A stretch of 5,719 nt of DNA. It comes from Candidatus Woesearchaeota archaeon. GTDB lineage: Archaea > Nanobdellota > Nanobdellia > Woesearchaeales > 21-14-0-10-32-9. A program made the translations under genes and the position numbers. The stretch's first letter is position 1; the number at the start of each line of letters is the position of its first letter. The notes below the pieces were generated by a model that was not told where the DNA came from, did no database searches, and was given only the letters and a program-made list of their open reading frames with translations. The stretch is taken from NCBI GenBank assembly GCA_003560545.1, contig PWLK01000020.1, positions 1 to 5,719 of the forward strand, in the 5' to 3' direction. Below are positions 1-4,503 of this stretch, piece after piece.

Positions 1-911
1 ATTTTCAATAGTACTGTGCTCAACCAGAAGTTCAGCAAAGGCCAGTAACCCGCACCCTTTTTTATCTCCATTTTCTCATGCATCCAACCATCATATTCAT
101 CGTGCTCATACCTGTAAACACCGTAATCCTTCACAATTCTTTCCTTTACCATATTAACAGTGTTCCTTGCAATGCTGCTCTCAGGACTTACTACCTCGAA
201 AGGCCAGATAAGACCGATAAGACTTGCATCTATTCTTCGATCATCTATTAACCCGAAAGACCTGTAAAAATATCCTGTATCAGCTGTGCTTCCTAACAAG
301 ATTTCCTGCATCTGCCTGGCAACTTCCAAGTATCTTTCATTAGGAAACAACTCGTTTGCACACCTCAAACCTTTAATGCAAGCGCCCAGGGAATACGAAA
401 AATTATCCTTTAAGAAAGGAAAAGTGTGGCGTTCCTCCCACAAATCCTGGGTAATAACCTTAAAATGCGTTCCAGTCCATAAGTCGCATAAAGAATTCGC
501 AGACCTCACAACTAATTCCTCATACTTTCCCGCTTCTGCTTTTTTGTCCTTGTAATGATGCCAGACAGCATACAACACAGCGCCTGTCTGGTCCGGCTGA
601 AAATTAGTCCTGGCCTTTAAGCCATTCGGATAATACTTCTCATAAAAAACCCCTTTTTCCTTCCAGCCCTCCGCGCGATTCATCATCCAACCAAAAAAAT
701 TTTCCTGCACTCCTTCAATACCTAATAAGTCTGCGGCGATACAAGTAAAGCTGGCATCCCTCGGCCACACGAAATTATAGTATTTAGCCTGCCTGTCATA
801 GTAAGGCTTGTCAGAATTCGCTGCTACTATCGCGCCGTTTTCAAGGCAGCAATCAAGCAATACATCCCTGCTTATACCTAGAAGTTTTTCTGTCTTATGC
901 CAGTCCATCAT
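1..911 (-). CDS. Glycoside hydrolase family 15 (glucoamylase-type) protein, 3' end cut by window edge
   Basis: 303 residues are visible, open to the left edge with no stop. GH15 enzymes release glucose from the non-reducing ends of alpha-glucans (some members act on trehalose or isomaltose). Visible marks in barrel order are a VWPRDASF segment (residues 48-55), QPDQTGAVLYAVWHH (105-119), DLWEER (156-161) and a DASLIGLIWP block (228-237). DLWEE matches the general-acid segment of fungal glucoamylase, making E159 the likely proton donor. The general-base glutamate should lie beyond the edge. The start is the first of two adjacent ATGs (911, 908); an in-frame stop at 933-935 rules out a longer N-terminus, and a TATA box lies about 27 bases upstream. 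The catalytic barrel begins almost at residue 1, so the N-terminal beta-sandwich typical of prokaryotic GH15 proteins is missing. A cytoplasmic site is likely, since no signal peptide is seen. The family is secure; the exact substrate is not. Confidence 0.87.
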   Translation of the reverse strand, partial: MMDWHKTEKLLGISRDVLLDCCLENGAIVAANSDKPYYDRQAKYYNFVWPRDASFTCIAADLLGIEGVQENFFGWMMNRAEGWKEKGVFYEKYYPNGLKARTNFQPDQTGAVLYAVWHHYKDKKAEAGKYEELVVRSANSLCDLWTGTHFKVITQDLWEERHTFPFLKDNFSYSLGACIKGLRCANELFPNERYLEVARQMQEILLGSTADTGYFYRSFGLIDDRRIDASLIGLIWPFEVVSPESSIARNTVNMVKERIVKDYGVYRYEHDEYDGWMHEKMEIKKGAGYWPLLNFWLSTVLLK

Positions 912-931
912 AACACGTATGGTTTTGGATT

Positions 932-945
932 GTTATAAATATTTC
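932..945 (-). promoter_or_regulatory. TATA box for the GH15 gene
   Basis: Read on the minus strand this is GAAATATTTATAAC, centred about 27 bases before the ATG at 911. That spacing would start transcription at or next to the start codon, giving a leaderless mRNA. It lies in the 45-base gap after the stop codon of the upstream HEXXH gene, so the GH15 gene can be transcribed independently even though both genes run the same way. A TTTTCTAAAAAG stretch in the same gap (about 945-956) could serve as a weak U-rich terminator for the HEXXH gene. Confidence 0.6.
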
Positions 946-956
946 TTTTTAGAAAA

Positions 957-1463
957 TCAGTTCCTTCCCGGAAGAGCATTATAGCCTACATTGGCTGATG
1001 CTTCCGCGTCAACCAATCTTTCATCCTGCGATTCTCCTGTGTATGCTCTTCTTCTATGCGCGTATTCGTGTGCTTTCACCCATTCTTTTAGATAAGGATC
1101 TAGTCCTTTCAGGATGTAAACTTTGTCTTTTACCGGGTCGTACATGCCAAGGACATTTGGCCCCAAGTCTTCTCTTTCCTCTGTTACTTCTTCGTTTGTA
1201 CTAGAAACGTAATCTTCTATGGTTTTGCTGTCGTTCTTGATGTAGTCCAGGCCTTGCCTTGCGATTTCACTCGTGGTTGTCGGCCTTCCTTTCTTTTTTT
1301 CTTCTATCAGCTTATCAATGGTTTCTTCTAGTTCTGAGCGGTCCTTTCGTATTTCTTCGAGTTCGCCTTTTTCGTTAACAATTGTTATGTAGATGTAGGA
1401 TTCTTTTTTGTCTTCGGACTCGTATTTGGATGCATATATCGTTGTTTCTTCGTATGATGCCAT
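957..1463 (-). CDS. Small HEXXH protein, putative zinc metallopeptidase
   Basis: A 168-residue protein that I cannot place in a named family. Near the C-terminus it has a HEYAH motif (H132, E133, H136), the usual zinc-binding and catalytic signature of metallopeptidases. Downstream acidic residues E148, D152 and E154, in ERLVDAEASANVGY, could supply a third zinc ligand; that layout recalls ImmA/IrrE-type minimal peptidases, but this is inference. Residues 1-60 are highly charged, probably helical and possibly coiled-coil, ending in EEKKKGRPTTTSEIARQG. No signal peptide or membrane segment is seen, so it is probably cytoplasmic. The ATG at 1463 fits a TATA-like box about 25 bases upstream and no Shine-Dalgarno site. 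It is divergent from the nitrilase gene with an 84-base gap, and its codons end mostly in A or C. Peptidase activity and target are unproven; it could also be a non-catalytic zinc protein. Confidence 0.72.
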   Translation of the reverse strand: MASYEETTIYASKYESEDKKESYIYITIVNEKGELEEIRKDRSELEETIDKLIEEKKKGRPTTTSEIARQGLDYIKNDSKTIEDYVSSTNEEVTEEREDLGPNVLGMYDPVKDKVYILKGLDPYLKEWVKAHEYAHRRRAYTGESQDERLVDAEASANVGYNALPGRN

Positions 1464-1482
1464 ATGATAAGGATTGTTTTTT

Positions 1483-1492
1483 GTAATAAAAG
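1483..1492 (-). promoter_or_regulatory. TATA-like box for the HEXXH gene
   Basis: The minus strand reads CTTTTATTAC, centred about 25 bases before the ATG at 1463. No purine-rich ribosome-binding site lies between the box and the start, so a leaderless transcript is expected. It shares an 84-base divergent intergenic region with the nitrilase promoter. Confidence 0.5.
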
Positions 1493-1517
1493 TTTTATGG
1501 TAATGAATTCCCGATAG

Positions 1518-1529
1518 TTTTTTATAATA
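1518..1529 (+). promoter_or_regulatory. TATA box for the nitrilase gene
   Basis: TTTTTTATAATA is centred about 24 bases before the ATG at 1548, so transcription should start close to the start codon. The leader region holds no Shine-Dalgarno match. The nearby ATG at 1536 is out of frame and closes within a few codons, so it is not the gene start. Confidence 0.6.
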
Positions 1530-1547
1530 TTAAAAAATGTTGGTTGT

Positions 1548-2453
1548 ATGAAGAAGAAAAGGATTAGGCTTAAGAAGAAGACGAGTTCTTTCCCGGTCAG
1601 GATTTGCTGTGCTCAGTACAGGTTGAGGAAGATTAAGAATTTTGATGATTTTGCGAACCAAGTCGAGTTTTTTATTGATGTGGCGAGTGATTATGATTCT
1701 GACTTTGTGTTGTTCCCGGAATTGTTGACTACACAGCTTATTTCTACTTTGAAAGAAAAAAGGCCTAAATCAGCGGTGAAGGCTTTGACGGAGTTAACTC
1801 CTAAGTACGTTGAGTTGTTCAGGAAACTGGCTAAGAGGTATAAGATTAATATTATTGCGGGCTCGCATTTTACGAATGGGAAGAAGAATGTTTACAATAC
1901 TGCTTATCTTTTTAGGAGGGATGGGACGTTTGAAACTCAGAGGAAGATACACGTAACGCCTACGGAGAGGAAGTATTGGGGTATTAGCCCAGGTAATAAG
2001 CTTACTACTTTTGACACGGATTGCGGTAGGATTGCGATTCTTAATTGTTATGATTCTGAGTTCCCGGAGTTGGCAAGGATTGTTACTTTGAAAGGTGCTA
2101 AGATTTTATTCGTGCCTTATTCTACGGATGACCGGCATGGCTTTATCAGGATTCAGAGGTGTGTTCAGGCGAGGGCTGTTGAGAACCAGGTTTACGTTGC
2201 AACTGCAGGGATTGTTGGTAACTTGCCTCATGTTAAGAACATGGATGATATCAGGTATGCGCAGAGCGGTATTTATACACCTTCTGATTTCCCGTTTCCA
2301 AGGGATGGGATTGCGGGTGAGTGTGAGGCGAATATTGAGACGGTGGTTATTGCGGATGTTGACCTGGAAGTGTTGAAAAAGAATCGTAAGAGTGGCACTG
2401 TTAAGCAATTGATGGATATGAGAAAGGATTTGTATGAGACCCGGATTAAGTGA
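1548..2453 (+). CDS. Carbon-nitrogen hydrolase, nitrilase superfamily (Rim1-like subgroup)
   Basis: A 301-residue protein of normal length for a single nitrilase domain. These enzymes cleave or form amide or nitrile C-N bonds through a cysteine thioester intermediate. The catalytic triad is intact: E58 in FPELL, K133 in QRKIH and C167 in LNCYDSEFPE, with a further conserved-position glutamate at E140 in TPTE. The blocks ELTPKYVELF (82-91), WGISPG (144-149) and PSDFPFPRDGIAGE (245-258) resemble the uncharacterised Rim1-like subgroup, some of whose members carry an N-terminal RimI acetyltransferase domain. That domain is absent; instead 8 of the first 11 residues are Lys or Arg. The substrate is unknown. 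The gene stands alone behind its own TATA box and converges on the methyltransferase gene with one base between stop codons. Codons end mostly in G or T, unlike plus-strand genes farther right. The family is very sure; the substrate is not. Confidence 0.93.
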   Translation: MKKKRIRLKKKTSSFPVRICCAQYRLRKIKNFDDFANQVEFFIDVASDYDSDFVLFPELLTTQLISTLKEKRPKSAVKALTELTPKYVELFRKLAKRYKINIIAGSHFTNGKKNVYNTAYLFRRDGTFETQRKIHVTPTERKYWGISPGNKLTTFDTDCGRIAILNCYDSEFPELARIVTLKGAKILFVPYSTDDRHGFIRIQRCVQARAVENQVYVATAGIVGNLPHVKNMDDIRYAQSGIYTPSDFPFPRDGIAGECEANIETVVIADVDLEVLKKNRKSGTVKQLMDMRKDLYETRIK

Positions 2454-2454
2454 A

Positions 2455-3051
2455 TTAGTTTTTTCTTAGGAACATCTGGATGAAGGTTGTGTTGTTCGCG
2501 TGTACTTTTTCTGAGTCTATCAAGGTAAAGTGTTCTTTGAATGCTTTTTTGAGTTCTTCTTCTTTCCAGTATGCGAAGTATCTTTCGCTTCCGTTAGGCT
2601 CTTTTTCCAGTTTTTCTCCTTTGCCTTCTTTCATGCATATGTATAGTAGGCCGTTGTATCTTAGGATTTTGCTTAGTTTTTTTATTATTCTTCCAATCTT
2701 TTGTTTTGGGATGTGCAGTAATGAGGTTACCGCCCAGATTCCGTTGAATGTGTTGTCTTTGAATTCTAGTTTTTCTATGTCCATTTTTTTTGCGTTTATT
2801 CCTTTTTCTTTGCATAGCTTTATCATTTCGTTTGATAGGTCTATCGCGGTTACTTCGAATCCTTTTTGCTTGAAGTACAGGGCGTGGTCCCCGGAGCCGC
2901 ATCCCAGGTCCAGTATTTTTTTGCCATGTATGAGGGAGATGAATCTTTGGAATTCAGGTCGTTCATCGAGGTTTGTGAGGTTTTTGAATTTGTGGGAGAA
3001 GTCTTTTGCGTACTTGTCGTAGGATTCTATTGTTTTCTTTTTGTAATCCAT
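2455..3051 (-). CDS. Class I SAM-dependent methyltransferase
   Basis: A 198-residue protein starting MDYKKKTIESYDKYA. It has a Rossmann-type SAM-binding core: motif I ILDLGCGSGDHALYF (46-60), the motif II acidic residue D71 in VTAIDLS, an acidic position D91 in KKMDIEKL, and the motif IV region NGIWAVTSLLHIPKQ (103-117). This resembles small-molecule methyltransferases of the ubiE/type-11 kind, but the C-terminal part gives no substrate clue. The frame is open upstream to 3204, but that start would run through the tRNA-Phe gene and add low-complexity sequence rich in Phe. The ATG at 3051 has a TATA-like box about 29 bases upstream and is followed directly by typical family sequence. It converges on the nitrilase gene, so its 3' untranslated region must be antisense to that gene. 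Codons end mainly in A or C. Confidence 0.9.
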   Translation of the reverse strand: MDYKKKTIESYDKYAKDFSHKFKNLTNLDERPEFQRFISLIHGKKILDLGCGSGDHALYFKQKGFEVTAIDLSNEMIKLCKEKGINAKKMDIEKLEFKDNTFNGIWAVTSLLHIPKQKIGRIIKKLSKILRYNGLLYICMKEGKGEKLEKEPNGSERYFAYWKEEELKKAFKEHFTLIDSEKVHANNTTFIQMFLRKN

Positions 3052-3074
3052 TATCTTTGTGTTTTTTTGTCTTC

Positions 3075-3085
3075 TTATTAAAATA
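3075..3085 (-). promoter_or_regulatory. TATA-like box for the methyltransferase gene
   Basis: The minus strand reads TATTTTAATAA, centred about 29 bases before the ATG at 3051. The stretch between box and start is A-rich, with no Shine-Dalgarno match, consistent with a leaderless or very short leader transcript. It supports the short start over the longer open frame that overlaps the tRNA. Confidence 0.5.
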
Positions 3086-3133
3086 GTTTTTTGAAACAAC
3101 AATAAGCTTCCATATAGAAAATAATTTTTGCGG

Positions 3134-3167
3134 AAAAAAAACGCGGAAAAAAACCAAAAGAAAAAAA
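3134..3167 (-). terminator. Tandem T-tract terminator after tRNA-Phe
   Basis: On the minus strand the tRNA 3' end is followed after three bases by T runs of 7, 4, 7 and 8, separated by a few C and G residues. Archaeal RNA polymerase terminates at oligo-T tracts without needing a hairpin, and none is obvious here. Two of the runs belong to an imperfect tandem repeat on the plus strand, GCGG followed by 8 A and then GCGG followed by 7 A (3130-3153). The repeat may simply reflect duplication of a terminator unit. Confidence 0.6.
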
Positions 3168-3170
3168 CCA

Positions 3171-3244
3171 TGGGACCGCTGGGATTTGAACCCAGGACAC
3201 CCACGTCTTCAGCGTGGCGCTCTCCCAGTCTGAGCTACGGTCCC
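3171..3244 (-). tRNA. trnF: tRNA-Phe (anticodon GAA)
   Basis: A 74-base cloverleaf on the minus strand. The acceptor stem is a perfect seven-pair GGGACCG/CGGTCCC with discriminator A. The D stem is GCTC/GAGC with a nine-base loop containing GGG. The anticodon stem CCACG/CGTGG holds the loop CTGAAGA, giving anticodon GAA. The variable loop is five bases (GTGTC) and the T arm is CTGGG-TTCAAAT-CCCAG. No intron is present. The bases after the discriminator are TGG, so CCA is not encoded and must be added by the CCA-adding enzyme, common in Archaea. A strong TATA box lies about 30 bases upstream and T tracts follow the 3' end, so this is an independent single-gene unit, divergent from the membrane-protein gene. 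Confidence 0.97.
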
Positions 3245-3267
3245 GATAAACGCAGAGTAAAAGAGTT

Positions 3268-3279
3268 CTTTTTAAAAAG
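3268..3279 (-). promoter_or_regulatory. TATA box for tRNA-Phe (perfect palindrome)
   Basis: CTTTTTAAAAAG is a 12-base perfect palindrome centred about 30 bases upstream of the mature tRNA 5' end, which would give a 5' leader of only a few bases. On the minus strand it is preceded by AGGAAAAG, a purine-rich stretch in the position of the TFB recognition element, which would set the direction toward the tRNA. It is the strongest-looking promoter of the window, as expected for a tRNA. Confidence 0.65.
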
Positions 3280-3313
3280 CTTTTCCTGGGCGGGAGAAAA
3301 AAAAACACAAAAA

Positions 3314-3322
3314 CTATTTAAA
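3314..3322 (+). promoter_or_regulatory. TATA box for the DUF4234-like gene
   Basis: CTATTTAAA is centred about 27 bases before the ATG at 3345, with an A-rich stretch just upstream. No Shine-Dalgarno match lies before the start, so the transcript is probably leaderless. The box sits about 45 bases from the oppositely directed tRNA-Phe TATA box. Confidence 0.55.
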
Positions 3323-3344
3323 CAACAAATACCGCGTAACCAAC

Positions 3345-3803
3345 ATGCATGAAAAAAGAGGTTATGTTCCACTATGGAAAGTAGTGATTTTCTTCTTCCT
3401 CTCAGCAGGACTATACATGTTCCCATGGTATTACAACAACAGAAAATACCTCCTAGAAAAAGTGAAAGCCCCGAAAAACGTGTTACTAGACACAATATTC
3501 TTAGCAATACCCCTTGCAAACCTTGCATTCCTATACGACCAACAAAGCCTTACAAAAGACATCCTGGAAAAAAAGAAAAAAAACATAAGCGTACAACCCC
3601 CTGCCATAGTAGGCGTTACAATACTTCTTAGCCTGCTCACAATACTTGCAAACTACCTTGCAATACTCTTCTTCATAATACCACTCACAATGCAAAAAGA
3701 CCAGAACGAAACAACAGAAACAAAAGAATACGAACCAACCACGATGGGAGAAATTCTTTCTATAGGCATAGGAATAATCATATGGGTTGCACTACTGGCA
3801 TAA
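3345..3803 (+). CDS. Small multi-pass membrane protein, DUF4234-like
   Basis: A 152-residue hydrophobic protein. Likely membrane segments are at about 9-29, 47-64, 86-114 and 135-152; the third is long enough to bend or to be two short helices. The N-terminal PLWKVVIFFFLSAGLYMFPW (9-28) followed by YYNNRKYL resembles the DUF4234 pattern, in which a first helix ends in G-[IL]-Y-x-x-x-W and a basic stretch follows; I rate this as probable. Polar, charged loops lie at 66-80 (QQSLTKDILEKKKKN) and 117-131 (QKDQNETTETKEYEP). Function is unknown for this family. The gene has its own TATA box 27 bases upstream and is divergent from tRNA-Phe. It is followed after 45 bases by rpe, which has its own promoter, so it need not belong to that operon. 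Confidence 0.78.
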   Translation: MHEKRGYVPLWKVVIFFFLSAGLYMFPWYYNNRKYLLEKVKAPKNVLLDTIFLAIPLANLAFLYDQQSLTKDILEKKKKNISVQPPAIVGVTILLSLLTILANYLAILFFIIPLTMQKDQNETTETKEYEPTTMGEILSIGIGIIIWVALLA

Positions 3804-3816
3804 AACACAGGACAAT

Positions 3817-3827
3817 CTTTTTAAATA
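3817..3827 (+). promoter_or_regulatory. TATA box for the rpe-transketolase operon
   Basis: CTTTTTAAATA is centred about 27 bases before the rpe ATG at 3849, in the 45-base gap after the membrane-protein gene. No Shine-Dalgarno site precedes rpe, so the operon mRNA probably begins at or very near the rpe start codon. The T run inside the box may also weakly terminate the upstream gene. An ATG at 3835 is out of frame with rpe. Confidence 0.6.
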
Positions 3828-3848
3828 AAAGAATATGAACAAAAACTT

Positions 3849-4490
3849 ATGGAGAGCGTGGTGCCAACAATACTTACATTTAACAAGAAAAGCTTTCTTG
3901 CAAGACTGGAAAAAATAAGGAAGATAAGCCCTGAAGTGCAAATAGACTTCATGGACAAAAAGTTTGTGCCAACAAAATCCGTTTCACTGCAAGATATACC
4001 AGGACTAAAAAGGTATAAGAACCTGTTCGAAGCGCACTTAATGGTAGAAAACCCGGAGGAATGGATAAAACCCCTGAAAGAAAAAGGGTTTAAGCGAGTA
4101 GCATTCCATTACGAAGCCATAAATAAAAAAGACATCGCAGGTCTTGCAAGAAAAATAGAAAGGCAAAGCATGAAGCCAATACTCGCATTAAACCCAGAAA
4201 CAAGCATAGAAAGAATTTATCCTTACCTAAAATATTTCAAGAGAATCCTGTTCCTAGGCGTAAGCCCTGGCAGGGAAAACCAGAGGTTCAGGCTAAAAGT
4301 TTACAACAAGATCAGAAAACTAAGAGCAAAAGACAAAAAAATAATAATCCAGGTTGACGGAGGGGTAACCCCTGAAAACGCAGGAAAACTAAGAAAGCTA
4401 GGCGCAAAAATTATTAATTCCGGCTCATACATAAGCAAGAACAAGAACCCTGAAAAAGCATTAGCAAGGCTCAGAGAAAGCTTTGAGTAA
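3849..4490 (+). CDS. rpe: Ribulose-phosphate 3-epimerase (divergent active site)
   Basis: A 213-residue TIM-barrel protein of normal family length. RPE interconverts ribulose-5-phosphate and xylulose-5-phosphate in the cytoplasm, using a metal ion and two aspartates. Family blocks are VPTILTF (5-11, usually PSIL), VQIDFMDKKFVPT (30-42), EAHLMVENPEEW (61-72), LALNPETS (112-119), GVSPGRENQRF (137-147), QVDGGVTPEN (168-177) and NSGSYI (190-195). Both catalytic-position aspartates (D33, D170) and the second metal-ligand histidine (H63) are present. The first ligand histidine of the usual HxDxMDG motif is replaced by Q31, and the Gly-His after MD by Lys-Lys. It leads an operon with the two transketolase genes, which use xylulose-5-phosphate, strongly supporting the role despite the substitutions. 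A related keto-sugar-phosphate epimerase is the main alternative. Confidence 0.88.
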   Translation: MESVVPTILTFNKKSFLARLEKIRKISPEVQIDFMDKKFVPTKSVSLQDIPGLKRYKNLFEAHLMVENPEEWIKPLKEKGFKRVAFHYEAINKKDIAGLARKIERQSMKPILALNPETSIERIYPYLKYFKRILFLGVSPGRENQRFRLKVYNKIRKLRAKDKKIIIQVDGGVTPENAGKLRKLGAKIINSGSYISKNKNPEKALARLRESFE

Positions 4491-4492
4491 AA

Positions 4493-4498
4493 GAGGTG
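4493..4498 (+). promoter_or_regulatory. Shine-Dalgarno site that sets the transketolase N-subunit start
   Basis: GAGGTG matches the anti-Shine-Dalgarno end of archaeal 16S rRNA (GGAGGTGA sense) and ends five bases before the TTG at 4504. It lies just after the rpe stop. Aligned to the same consensus, the site before the next gene gives nearly the same spacing (six bases), which favours the TTG at 4504 over the in-frame TTG at 4483 and GTG at 4498. Confidence 0.65.
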
Positions 4499-4503
4499 TG
4501 AAT

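Noticed and set aside
286..555. An 89-codon plus-strand open frame in the left region
   Set aside because: The minus strand here encodes continuous GH15 sequence with the catalytic DLWEE motif, so this is a shadow.
2480..3022. A 180-codon plus-strand open frame opposite the methyltransferase
   Set aside because: It is an antisense shadow rich in Ser, Phe and Leu, mirroring Lys/Glu codons of the real gene; it has no promoter, ribosome site or family motif.
3130..3153. Tandem GCGG-plus-A-run repeat as a possible regulatory or origin element
   Set aside because: Only two imperfect copies exist and they are better explained as T-tract terminators of the minus-strand tRNA. No larger repeat set, AT-rich unwinding region or Orc1/Cdc6 gene is nearby.
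3052..3204. Upstream extension of the methyltransferase frame to an ATG at 3204
   Set aside because: It would cross the tRNA-Phe gene and its terminator tracts and encode Phe-rich low-complexity sequence. The ATG at 3051 has its own TATA-like box and begins family-like sequence.
3245..3344. tRNA-associated integration site
   Set aside because: No partial repeat of the tRNA 3' end, integrase gene or other mobile-element mark is visible in the window.
3128..3352. A 74-codon plus-strand open frame across the tRNA gene
   Set aside because: It runs through the antisense of a complete tRNA and its terminator and promoter; there is no sign of coding.
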